The notes below the pieces were generated by a model that ran no database searches, was not told where the DNA came from, and saw nothing but the letters and a program-made list of their open reading frames with translations. Both the position numbers and the translations under genes were made by a program. DNA of 64,000 nucleotides from Actinomycetota bacterium (GTDB taxonomy: Bacteria > Actinomycetota > Acidimicrobiia > Acidimicrobiales > Ilumatobacteraceae), in NCBI GenBank assembly GCA_016700055.1, contig CP064997.1, positions 2,294,001-2,358,000 of the forward strand, read 5' to 3'. The stretch's first letter is position 1. Each line of letters begins with the position of its first letter. Below are positions 16,023 through 24,108 of the stretch, one piece after another.

Positions 16023-16940
16023 TCAGCGCCGCGCCCGCGGTGCGGCACGAAGCTGAGCCTCGATGCGCGCGACGCGCGTGCGGGCTGGGGGGTGCGTGGT
16101 GTGCATCCGCTCCAACCACCCCGAAGGGCGACCCCCGTGGCCGACGTCGAGCATCCGGCGCAGCGCGGCGGCGAGCTCGCGGCCAAAGCCCATCTCGACC
16201 ACTCGCAGGTCGGCCTGGTGCTCCGCACCGCGCCCGACGACGTTGCTCGCCGCGGTCGCGAGGATCAAGCCGGCGAGGAACACCCACGACACCGCGGTCA
16301 GCAGTGCTCCGATCCCGCGTCCGATCGCCGAGACCACCGTCGACTCGCCGGCGAACGCGCGGGTGGCGGCGGTGGCCACGTTCTGCAGGAAGAACCCGAA
16401 CCGGGCGAGCACGACTATCGGCAGGCTCAGCCACTGCCCGATCGTGAGCGCCACGGTGTGGGAGCCGAGGTGGTGGGCCAGCTCGTGGGCGAGCACGCCG
16501 CAGAGCTCGTCGTGGGGGAGCACCTCGACCGCGAACGACGTCACGACGAGCAGGTGACCGCCGGACGCGAACGCGTTCAGGTCGTCCTCGTCGAGCACGG
16601 CGAGCAGGAACCGACCGGGGGCGACGTGGTTGGCCTGGGCGACATCGCGCCAGGCCGCCTCGAGGCGGACCCCCTCGCGCCGCGTCGGCCGCCGCGCGCC
16701 GAGCAGGCGGGTGAGCACCAGACGTTGCACCGGTCGGGTGAAGAGCAGCACGCCGAGCACCAGGTAGCCGCCGGCGAACGCCCACAGCGGTACCCGCCAG
16801 AACGGGCGCACGGCGAGCCAGAACACCGTCGTCGCGAGCAGCCACACCGGAACGAGCACGACCAAGGGCGCGAGCGCGTAGAGGGCCGAGCGCTCGACTG
16901 CTCGACGGGGTGACGGTGCCGTAGCGGACACTCCCGCCAC
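16023..16940 (-). CDS. M48-family membrane metalloprotease (HtpX-like)
   Basis: A 305-residue integral membrane protease. There are two N-terminal hydrophobic segments (residues 18-45 and 52-70), the zinc motif HELAHH in GVLAHELAHHLGSH (near residue 150), two further membrane segments (165-225), and the third ligand Glu in GRGAEHQADLRVVEMGF. HtpX-type enzymes degrade damaged membrane proteins. The ATG at 16940 begins MAGVSATAPS. About 190 bp separate it from the divergent HD-GYP gene; I find no convincing promoter or operator in that gap. Confidence 0.88.
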   Translation of the reverse strand: MAGVSATAPSPRRAVERSALYALAPLVVLVPVWLLATTVFWLAVRPFWRVPLWAFAGGYLVLGVLLFTRPVQRLVLTRLLGARRPTRREGVRLEAAWRDVAQANHVAPGRFLLAVLDEDDLNAFASGGHLLVVTSFAVEVLPHDELCGVLAHELAHHLGSHTVALTIGQWLSLPIVVLARFGFFLQNVATAATRAFAGESTVVSAIGRGIGALLTAVSWVFLAGLILATAASNVVGRGAEHQADLRVVEMGFGRELAAALRRMLDVGHGGRPSGWLERMHTTHPPARTRVARIEAQLRAAPRARR

Positions 16941-17128
16941 GATACGGGTGAGCTGCGCTTACCGATTCCGCCGCCTGCGGTGAGCGAGGGGGGCCGACGC
17001 TCGGTGGGCGTCGCGGGCCGCGCCAGGGTGGAGTGTCAAGACTTGGTTCAGACATCACCCCTGTCGCATGAAGATCGGTCTACCCTGACCACACTGCGTG
17101 TTTCAGCGCGCGCGTGGAAGGACGGCGG

Positions 17129-18880
17129 ATGCACGAGTTGGGGCTTTACGCAGCCGGTGGACGGGCTCCCCGTTCGGCGCGCGCCCTGCTCGACGTCGCG
17201 CACGACATCGAGACCTCCGACCCCCACCGCTCGCGCGTCCTTTCCCAGCAGGCCCGGGTGCTCGCCCGTAGCACCGGAGACCATGCCGCCGAGGCCGAAG
17301 CCATCTATCGCCTGGCGGCGCTGTCGTACTACTCCGGCAACCCGGACGAGGCCTTCGCCCTCGCCGTCGAAGCGCGCGACCTGGCGGCGGCCGCCGACGC
17401 ACCGGCGGTCACCTCGTGGACGATGCATCTGATGGCGCTGGTGCACAGTGCCGCCGGCAACCACAGCGAGGCGCTCGCCTGCTGCCTCGAGGCGCTCGAC
17501 AGCTACCGCCGCACCGGCCGGCACGGCGACGAGGGGCTGCAGCTCAACACGCTCGCCCTGATCCATCACCAGCTCGGCGACACCGACCGCGCGATCGTGA
17601 ACTACGAAGCGGCGATCGCCGCCAACCGCGACCTCGACCGGCGCGACGTCGACGCGCTGACGATCACCAACCTCGCCGAGCTGCGCGCCGAGCGGGGGGA
17701 GTTCCTGCTCGCCGTCGGCCTTGCCGAACAAGCCGTCGCGCTGTGCCGCGAGTACGAGCCGGCGTTCCTGCCGAACGCGCTCGTCGTCGCCGCCGAGGCC
17801 TACGCGGGGATCAAGGACCACGCCCGGGCGAAGGAGCTGCTCGCCGAGGCGACGCGCACCCTCGACGCACTCGAAGCGAGCGGAGCAGACCTCGGGACGT
17901 CGGCGAAGGTGACGGTCCACCTCGGTCTCGGGCGCACGTCGGCCGATGCCGGCGAGCTCACCGAGGCGATCGCCGAGCTCGGCAAGGCACTGGAGCTCTC
18001 CCGGTCCAGTGGCCTGCGGCTGCTCGAGCTCGAAGCCGAGACCGCGCTGGCCGAGACGCACAAGCGGGCCGGCGACTTCGAACAGGCGCTCGCCCACCAC
18101 GAGGCACGCTTCGATCTGAACGAGCGTCTCTTCAACGAGGGCACCGACCTGCGCATCAAGACGCTGCAGATCGCCCACGAGACCGAAGAGGCCCGCCAGC
18201 AGGCCGAGATCCTGAGGTTGCGGACCACCGAGCTGGAAGCGCTCGTGCGCGGGCGGACGGCCGAGCTCGAGGCGTTCCAGCTGGAGACGCTGCAGCGCCT
18301 CGCCGTGCTCGGCGAGTTCCGTGACACCGACACTGGTGAGCACACCGTGCGCGTCGGCGATCTGTCGGCGGAGCTCGCGCACATGCTCGGCTCCGACGCC
18401 GACTACGCCGAGCGCCTCCGCCTGGCGGCGCGCCTGCACGACATCGGCAAGGTCGCGATCCCCGATTCGATCCTGCTGAAGCCCGGCCCGCTGACGCCGG
18501 CCGAGTTCGACGTGATGAAGACGCACACCACGATCGGTGCGCGCATCCTCGCCGGCAGCAACTCGCCGTTGATGCAGCTCGCCGAAGAGGTCGCGCTGAA
18601 CCACCACGAGCGGTGGGACGGCGCCGGCTATCCGCACGGCCGCTCGGGCGAGGACGTCCCGCTGTCGGGACGCATCGTCACCGTCGCCGACGTCTTCGAC
18701 GCGCTGACCAGTGAGCGTTCGTACAAGCGGGCGTGGAGCGTCGAGGACGCGGTTCGCTACATCTCGCGTGCGTCAGGAACGCAGTTCGACAGCAACATCG
18801 TCGATGCGTTCGTGCAGGTGATGCTGTCCCGCCATCCGGAGCTGACGCCGATCGTGGCCCAGCATCACGCCGTCGCCTGA
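17129..18880 (+). CDS. TPR-repeat protein with C-terminal HD-GYP phosphodiesterase domain
   Basis: A 583-residue protein. Residues 20-350 form tandem tetratricopeptide-like helical hairpins, a coiled-coil linker follows (about 335-395), and residues 400-570 are an HD-GYP domain. The metal His-Asp is in AARLHDIGKVAIPDS, and the signature HHERWDGAGYP is followed by IVTVADVFDALTSERSYK. HD-GYP domains degrade cyclic di-GMP. There is no receiver domain or membrane segment, so the TPR part probably senses a protein partner. The ATG at 17129 has GGAAGGA 6 bp upstream. Its 3' end overlaps the convergent TetR gene by 16 bp. Confidence 0.9.
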   Translation: MHELGLYAAGGRAPRSARALLDVAHDIETSDPHRSRVLSQQARVLARSTGDHAAEAEAIYRLAALSYYSGNPDEAFALAVEARDLAAAADAPAVTSWTMHLMALVHSAAGNHSEALACCLEALDSYRRTGRHGDEGLQLNTLALIHHQLGDTDRAIVNYEAAIAANRDLDRRDVDALTITNLAELRAERGEFLLAVGLAEQAVALCREYEPAFLPNALVVAAEAYAGIKDHARAKELLAEATRTLDALEASGADLGTSAKVTVHLGLGRTSADAGELTEAIAELGKALELSRSSGLRLLELEAETALAETHKRAGDFEQALAHHEARFDLNERLFNEGTDLRIKTLQIAHETEEARQQAEILRLRTTELEALVRGRTAELEAFQLETLQRLAVLGEFRDTDTGEHTVRVGDLSAELAHMLGSDADYAERLRLAARLHDIGKVAIPDSILLKPGPLTPAEFDVMKTHTTIGARILAGSNSPLMQLAEEVALNHHERWDGAGYPHGRSGEDVPLSGRIVTVADVFDALTSERSYKRAWSVEDAVRYISRASGTQFDSNIVDAFVQVMLSRHPELTPIVAQHHAVA

Positions 18881-19470
18881 ACCGGAGCAAGACCGCGCAC
18901 CACCCAGTCGCCGACGAACCGGGCGACGTCGTCGATCGGCGCGCTGATCCGCCCGCTGCGCAGGTACTGGCCGAACGACGACACCGTGCCGAGCACACCG
19001 AGCGCGGCGAGGGTGGGGTCGATGTCGCTCGGCAGTTGGCCGGCGAGCTGGGCCTCGGTCACCAGGCGCAAGACGTCGTCGACGTAGACGCCGGCACCTT
19101 CGTGGAGCACGGGCGCCATGCGCTCGTCGGTGCGTTCCACCTCGACCAGGGCGAAGAACGCCCGGTGCTCGGCGAGGAAGTGGATGCTCGCCTCGGAGCC
19201 CTGCCGAATGCGGGTGACCGGGTCGGCGGCGGGATCCATCGCGTGGCCCTGGGCGCGGCGCAGGCGCAGGCGCATGTGGCGCACGAGCTCGGCGAACAGA
19301 GCTTCCTTGGTGTCGAAGTACCAGTAGAAGAGCCCCTTCGCGACGCCGGCCGCGTCGCAGATGTCGGCGATGCGGGTCGGGCCGTAGCCGCGCTCGGCGA
19401 ACAGCTCGGCAGCGACGTCGAGGAGCTGTTGCTTTCGCTCTCGCCCCTGTTCGGTGAGCTGGCGGACCAC
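18865..19470 (-). CDS. TetR-family transcriptional regulator
   Basis: A 201-residue repressor. The N-terminal helix-turn-helix spans TRIADICDAAGVAKGLFYWYFDTKEALFAELV (residues 32-63), and the rest is the helical ligand-binding domain. The GTG start at 19470 is next to a perfect palindrome at 19490-19505 in the divergent gap before the esterase gene at 19525, so it probably represses itself and the esterase-lgt unit. The ligand is unknown. Confidence 0.88.
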   Translation of the reverse strand: MVRQLTEQGRERKQQLLDVAAELFAERGYGPTRIADICDAAGVAKGLFYWYFDTKEALFAELVRHMRLRLRRAQGHAMDPAADPVTRIRQGSEASIHFLAEHRAFFALVEVERTDERMAPVLHEGAGVYVDDVLRLVTEAQLAGQLPSDIDPTLAALGVLGTVSSFGQYLRSGRISAPIDDVARFVGDWVVRGLAPVQATA

Positions 19471-19489
19471 CGGTCCAGTCCACCAGCAC

Positions 19490-19505
19490 TTGACCGGTCG
19501 GTCAA
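19490..19505. promoter_or_regulatory. Probable TetR operator between TetR and esterase genes
   Basis: A perfect palindrome with 7-bp arms, TTGACCG and CGGTCAA, separated by GT. It lies 20 bp from each of the two divergent start codons (19470 and 19525), the usual place for a TetR dimer site. It differs from the TCTGAC-type operators found after 30 kb. Confidence 0.75.
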
Positions 19506-19524
19506 TCCGGCAGAATCAGGACCC

Positions 19525-20301
19525 ATGCCGACGCCTCCGACCGCCTCTTCGATCATGCCGGGGGCCGAGCCCTGGAGCCACCACGGCGCCGGGCCTCACG
19601 GTGCGCTGTGCCTCCACGGGTTCACCGGCAACCCGTCGTCGATGCGCGGCGTCGCCGAGGCGTTCGCCGCGGCGGGCTTCCACGTGGAGCTGCCGTTGCT
19701 GCCAGGTCACGGCACGGCGGTGGAGGACATGTTGGGCACCAGGTGGGCCGACTGGGCGGCCGAGGCGATGGCGGCATACGAGCGACTGTCCGCTCGCGCC
19801 GACGCCGTGGTGGTGGCCGGGCTGTCGATGGGGGGCACTCTCGCACTCCACGTCGCTTGTGAGCACCCGGAGGTGGCAGCTGTGGTGTGCATCAACCCCG
19901 CGGCTCAGCCGCAACCTCCCGAGGTGATGGAGATGGTGCACGCGATGGTGGCGGAGGGCCACGAGCTGTTGCCTGGTACCGGCCCCGACATCGCCGACCC
20001 CGAAGGCAGCGATCTCGCGTACGACGGCACGCCGCTGCGGTCGCTGATCTCGATGATCGAAGACGGTGTCGGCCCGCTCGCGGCGCGCTTGCCCGCGGGT
20101 GAGGTCCCGCTCCTGCTCATCACCTCCCGCCGCGACCACGTCGTCGACCCGTTGCAGAGCGACTACCTGGCCGAGCACTGGGGCGGCGCGGTCGAGCGGA
20201 TGACGCTCGAACGCAGCTACCACGTGGCGACGCAGGACTTCGATCGCGAGCTCGTCAACGAGGCCGCGGTCGCCTTCGCCCGGCGGGTGACGGCGCGATG
20301 A
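19525..20301 (+). CDS. Alpha/beta hydrolase (Est30-like carboxylesterase or monoacylglycerol lipase)
   Basis: A 258-residue alpha/beta hydrolase. The oxyanion-hole motif is LHGFTGNP (near residue 32), the nucleophile elbow is GLSMGG (near residue 96), the acid is probably in TSRRDHVVDP and the catalytic His in RSYHVATQDFD. Est30-type enzymes hydrolyse short- to medium-chain esters. Its gene is divergent from a TetR regulator and overlaps lgt by ATGA, so lipid or ester metabolism under TetR control is likely. Confidence 0.87.
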   Translation: MPTPPTASSIMPGAEPWSHHGAGPHGALCLHGFTGNPSSMRGVAEAFAAAGFHVELPLLPGHGTAVEDMLGTRWADWAAEAMAAYERLSARADAVVVAGLSMGGTLALHVACEHPEVAAVVCINPAAQPQPPEVMEMVHAMVAEGHELLPGTGPDIADPEGSDLAYDGTPLRSLISMIEDGVGPLAARLPAGEVPLLLITSRRDHVVDPLQSDYLAEHWGGAVERMTLERSYHVATQDFDRELVNEAAVAFARRVTAR

Positions 20302-21122
20302 CCGTCGCCCTGCTCGCCTCCATCCCCAGCCCGGGCAGCGGTTCGATCTCGATCGGACCGCTCGAGATCCGCGCCTACGGGTTGATGATCGCGCTCGGCG
20401 TGATCGCCGCCGTCTGGCTGTGGGGCCGCCGGATGGAGCAGATCGGCGCGGGTACACGTGACGACGCGTCCGCGGTAGCGCTGTGGGCGGTGCCGGCCGG
20501 GATCATCGGCGCCCGCCTGTACCACGTGGCCACGGACTGGGAGCGGTTCAGCGACTCGCCCGGCGACATCGTGAAGATCTGGCATGGCGGGCTCGGCATC
20601 CCCGGAGGGCTGCTGCTCGGCATCCTCGTCGGCATCTGGGCGGCTCGCCGGCGCAAGCTGCCGCTCGCCCAGACGGTGTGGGCGGCGACGCCGAGCCTGC
20701 CCCTCGCCCAGGCCATCGGGCGGTGGGGGAACTGGTTCAACCAGGAGCTGTTCGGGCGCCCCACCGATCTGCCGTGGGCGCTCGAGGTGGACGATGCCCA
20801 CGCGATCGCCGCCGGGTACGAGCCGGGGACGACGTTCCATCCGACCTTCCTGTACGAGTCGCTCTGGAACCTGGCCCTCTGCGCGCTGCTGATCGTGATC
20901 GGGCGCCGCATCATCCACCGCCGCCCGGAGCGTCTGCTCGCCTACTACCTGCTCGGCTACGGCATCGGCCGGTTCTGGATCGAGGGTCTGCGCATCGACC
21001 CGGCCAAGGAAGGCGCCGGCCTGCGCCTCAACCAGTGGATGGCGATCGTCCTCGTCGTCGGCTCCCTCGTCTACCTGGCCACAACCCACCTGCGCTCCCG
21101 CAGTTCTCGGTCGGATCTGTGA
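20298..21122 (+). CDS. lgt: Prolipoprotein diacylglyceryl transferase
   Basis: A 274-residue polytopic membrane enzyme that attaches diacylglycerol from phosphatidylglycerol to the lipobox Cys, the first step of lipoprotein maturation. Family signatures visible are PLEIRAYGLMIALG near the N-terminus, WHGGLGIPGGLL, the Lgt motif QAIGRWGNWFNQELFG (near residue 140) and FLYESLWN. The window contains several lipobox proteins as likely substrates and lnt as the last pathway step. Its last codons and stop lie within a palindromic repeat (21103-21151). Confidence 0.95.
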   Translation: MTVALLASIPSPGSGSISIGPLEIRAYGLMIALGVIAAVWLWGRRMEQIGAGTRDDASAVALWAVPAGIIGARLYHVATDWERFSDSPGDIVKIWHGGLGIPGGLLLGILVGIWAARRRKLPLAQTVWAATPSLPLAQAIGRWGNWFNQELFGRPTDLPWALEVDDAHAIAAGYEPGTTFHPTFLYESLWNLALCALLIVIGRRIIHRRPERLLAYYLLGYGIGRFWIEGLRIDPAKEGAGLRLNQWMAIVLVVGSLVYLATTHLRSRSSRSDL

Positions 21123-21151
21123 CACATAGCGCGACTCATCCGACCGAGAAC
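21103..21151. repeat. Palindromic repeat family A, copy 2, across the lgt stop codon
   Basis: Perfect 14-bp arms, GTTCTCGGTCGGAT (21103-21116) and ATCCGACCGAGAAC (21138-21151), enclose a 21-bp centre with GTGACACATAGCGCGAC. The left arm encodes the last residues of Lgt and the stop codon is in the loop. No T-run follows, so it is not a textbook terminator, though the hairpin could still block transcription or protect the 3' end. Confidence 0.8.
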
Positions 21152-21175
21152 GGGAGGGGGGCGCGCGGTCGGGGG

Positions 21176-23791
21176 GTGGGGAGCAGGTGGGAGGCGCTCG
21201 CGCTGGCGGTGCCGGTCGGGCTCTTCGTGGCCGGCGTCGCCGTTTCGCCGAGCGGTCTGCACAACGAGCTCGGCTTCGCCGGCACGGTCGAGCGCTGGGT
21301 CGCCTCTGGGGCCGCGGCCGCGGACGGCGCCCGCGCGGCGTTGCTGGTCGACCTGGCGTTCGCGGTGTCGGTGGCCACGATCGGCACGGCCGTGCTGGCG
21401 CGCGCGGCGCGGTGGACGTACCCCCGCCGGCGTCGAGGCGGATGGCGCCTGGTGCCGTACGCGGCGTTGGCCGCAGGGGTGCTCGACGTCGTCGAGACCC
21501 TGCTGGTGCTCGCCCACTTCGACGGGACACCTCCGGGCTGGCTGCCACCGACCGTCGCCGCGATCCGCTGGTGGATGCTCGGCGCGTACGCGCTGGCGCT
21601 GTTCGGCGCCGTCGGCCTCGTGGTCGGCCCGGCCCTGGCGCCGGTGCTGCGCCCGATGCTGCGCCGGCTGTTCGGCCTGCTCGACACCGGTGCCCATCCG
21701 CCGCTCGACCCGCCGGCGGCGTCCGAACCCGGCCCGGGGGAGGGGATCGGCATCGCGCTGTCCGGCGGCGGGATCCGCGCCGCCGCCGTCGCGCTCGGCG
21801 CCCTCCGCGCGCTCGACACCGTCGACACATCGGCCACCGTCGACACACCGGCCACCGCCGCCGCAAGTGCCCGCTCGTCGGTGTTCGGCCGCAGCCGGTG
21901 GGTGTGCGCGGTCAGCGGTGGTGCCTACGCGGCCGGTGGCTGGCGGATCACCCGCCGACCCGGCGGGACCGTCGATCCACCAGCCAGCGGTCAGCGCGAC
22001 GGCTTGTTCGACGCCGACGGACCGTGGGCGAGATCGGTGGCTGCGCGCCGACGTTTCGTCGACAACGGCTACGGCTCGCTGCTCGGCGGCGTGCTGGGGG
22101 CGCTGGCGCGGTTCGCGGTCGTCTTCGGCACGGTGGCCTCGGCCGGGTACGTCGTCGGCTTCGCCGCCGGGCGCGCCGTGCGCTCCTACGCGATCCATCC
22201 TGCGTTCGGCGACTCGACCGCGCTCACCCCCGCGCGACTCGTGTGGCCCTGGTTGCCGGCGCTCGTCCTCGCCGTGGCCCTGTGGCTCGCGTCCGGGGCG
22301 CGCCGCGACGCGGCGCGGGCGCGGCTGCGCGCCGCGGCGTTCGCGATCGGGAGTGCGGCGCTGGCACTCGCCACGCAGCTCGTCGGCGTGCCCTTCGGCA
22401 TCCAACGCGGCCCATCGCTCTTCCGCCAGATCGCCCAGATGCTCACGCCGAGGGACTCGGCCAACGCCGGGGCCGGCATCCTCGGACTGCTGACGAGCCT
22501 CGGCATCGTGTCGGCGGTCGTCGGCGTGCTGCGCTCACATGCGACGCGCCGGTGGCTGTACCTGGGTGGTGTCGCGCTCGCGCTCGCGTGGCTCCTCTTG
22601 GCCGGCAAGGTGGCCGACTCGCTCGCCCGCGACGACACGGCGTGGCCGAACCGCTGGCAAGTCGGGCTGCCCCTGGCCGCGGCCACCGTGCCGGCCGCGC
22701 TGCTCGTCGCGCTCGCCTGGATCGCCGCCGCCGACACCATCGCGGCACACCGGCTGACCCTCGGCGGGATCTACCGCAAGCGCCTCGCGGGGACGTTCGC
22801 GCTCACCGCGCCCGGGCCGGGCGAGCCGGCGGTGCCGCTGCCGCCGCTCGGCTACGCCGACGAACCGGCATGGTCCGCATACGCAGACGGAAAGGCCCGC
22901 GGGCCCGAGCTGATCATCGCCGCGTCGGCGCACTCGTCGAAGCTGGAGCCTGCCGGGGTGAAGGGCGTCGCGCTCACGTTCCGGCCGCGGGCGATCACGT
23001 TGCACCGCGTCCCCGGCGCCGACGACTCGGTGCCGAGCTGGCAGTACCCGCGGGGGTCGTGGTGGGACGGCTACCCGCGCTGCTGGCTCGTCAGCCGATC
23101 GATGGCGCTGACCGGTGCCGCGTTCGCGTCCGCGATGGGCCGCCAGGCGCTCGGCACGACCAACTCGCTGCTCGCGGCCACGAACCTACGCCTCGGCGCC
23201 TGGGTGCCGAACCCGCGCCACGTCGACTGGTTCGCCGATCCGGTCACCTCACCCCGGGTGAACCTCACGTATCTGGTGAAGGAGCTGTTCGGCGTCTACG
23301 ACTTGGAGCACGACGCCTTCGTCTACGTCGCCGACGGCGGCCACCGCGAGAACCTCGGCCTGGTCGAGCTGCTCCGTGAGCGCCCACGCGTCGCGGTCGT
23401 GGTCGACGCGAGCGGCGACAGGCCGGGCTCGTTCAACACGCTGCGTGAGGCGATCGAGGTGGCTCATGCCGAGCTCGGCATCCGCATCGACGTCGACTGG
23501 GGCCCGATCGCCCACCCCGGCGAAGGCCAGCTGGGAGACCCCTTCCCCGAGGACTGCGTGACGACCGGCACGATCCACTACCCCGACGGCACCCAGGCCA
23601 CGCTCGCGTACGGCAGGTACCAGCTCAGCCGCCGCGCACCGGCCGCGCTCGTCGCGTTCGCCGCGCTCGACCCGAAGTTCCCCTGCTACCCGACGGGCGA
23701 CCAGTTCCTCACCGCCGCCCAGTTCGACCACCTGGTGCTCCTCGGCGAGCACGTCGGGATGCTCCTTCGCGATCGGGTCCCCGCCGCGTAG
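21176..23791 (+). CDS. Large membrane patatin-like phospholipase
   Basis: A protein of about 871 residues. Hydrophobic segments near the N-terminus (three to four) are followed by the patatin oxyanion motif GIALSGGGIRAAA (near residue 195), the nucleophile region CAVSGGAY, several more membrane segments (residues 320-530), and the catalytic DGG motif in YVADGGHRENLGLVELL (near residue 720). This fits an integral-membrane patatin-like lipid acyl hydrolase. The start is uncertain: GTG at 21176 precedes the first membrane helix, while GTG at 21119 overlaps the lgt stop but would translate a palindromic repeat. It ends 11 bp before gatC. Confidence 0.78.
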   Translation: MGSRWEALALAVPVGLFVAGVAVSPSGLHNELGFAGTVERWVASGAAAADGARAALLVDLAFAVSVATIGTAVLARAARWTYPRRRRGGWRLVPYAALAAGVLDVVETLLVLAHFDGTPPGWLPPTVAAIRWWMLGAYALALFGAVGLVVGPALAPVLRPMLRRLFGLLDTGAHPPLDPPAASEPGPGEGIGIALSGGGIRAAAVALGALRALDTVDTSATVDTPATAAASARSSVFGRSRWVCAVSGGAYAAGGWRITRRPGGTVDPPASGQRDGLFDADGPWARSVAARRRFVDNGYGSLLGGVLGALARFAVVFGTVASAGYVVGFAAGRAVRSYAIHPAFGDSTALTPARLVWPWLPALVLAVALWLASGARRDAARARLRAAAFAIGSAALALATQLVGVPFGIQRGPSLFRQIAQMLTPRDSANAGAGILGLLTSLGIVSAVVGVLRSHATRRWLYLGGVALALAWLLLAGKVADSLARDDTAWPNRWQVGLPLAAATVPAALLVALAWIAAADTIAAHRLTLGGIYRKRLAGTFALTAPGPGEPAVPLPPLGYADEPAWSAYADGKARGPELIIAASAHSSKLEPAGVKGVALTFRPRAITLHRVPGADDSVPSWQYPRGSWWDGYPRCWLVSRSMALTGAAFASAMGRQALGTTNSLLAATNLRLGAWVPNPRHVDWFADPVTSPRVNLTYLVKELFGVYDLEHDAFVYVADGGHRENLGLVELLRERPRVAVVVDASGDRPGSFNTLREAIEVAHAELGIRIDVDWGPIAHPGEGQLGDPFPEDCVTTGTIHYPDGTQATLAYGRYQLSRRAPAALVAFAALDPKFPCYPTGDQFLTAAQFDHLVLLGEHVGMLLRDRVPAA

Positions 23792-23802
23792 GCTCGTCCC
23801 CC

Positions 23803-24108
23803 GTGTCTGCACGCATCACCGCCGACGTAGTGGCCAAGGTCGCCCGGCTCGCCAGGCTCCAGCTCGGCGCCGACGAGCTGGAGCACGTCACGGTGGAGCT
23901 CGGCGACATGCTCGACCACTTCGCCGACATCGATGCCCTCGACCTGGGCGACGTCGCGCCGATGACCCAGCCCTACCCCCTCGCGAACGTGCTCCGCGAC
24001 GATGTCGTCGCGGAGAGCCTCGACCGCGACGAGGTGCTGGCGCAGGCCCCGGCGGCCGAAGACGGCCGCTTCCGGGTGCCGCCGATCATCGGGCTGGAGC
24101 CGGCATGA
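23803..24108 (+). CDS. gatC: Aspartyl/glutamyl-tRNA amidotransferase subunit C
   Basis: A 101-residue protein of the GatC family: the N-terminal helical part (VAKVARLARLQLG) and the PMTQPYPLANVLRDD segment that wraps around GatA and GatB. GatCAB converts Glu-tRNA(Gln) or Asp-tRNA(Asn) to the amide form. A GTG start at 23803 is used. It overlaps gatA by ATGA. Confidence 0.95.
   Translation: MSARITADVVAKVARLARLQLGADELEHVTVELGDMLDHFADIDALDLGDVAPMTQPYPLANVLRDDVVAESLDRDEVLAQAPAAEDGRFRVPPIIGLEPA

Noticed and set aside
17030..17045. TTGACA-like hexamer on the minus strand upstream of the M48 protease gene
   Set aside because: No -10 hexamer is found at 16-18 bp spacing; the region there is GC-only.
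17048..18637. Long open frame (about 529 codons) antisense to the TPR/HD-GYP gene, and similar long antisense frames such as 5233-8103
   Set aside because: At this GC content long antisense frames are expected by chance. They are rich in Arg, Gly, Val and His, show no motif, and lie opposite genes with clear conserved motifs.
21119..21176. Start of the patatin gene at GTG 21119 overlapping the lgt stop
   Set aside because: It would translate the palindromic repeat and a Gly/Arg-rich leader. I prefer GTG 21176, though the GTGA overlap is common in this genome and the question stays open.
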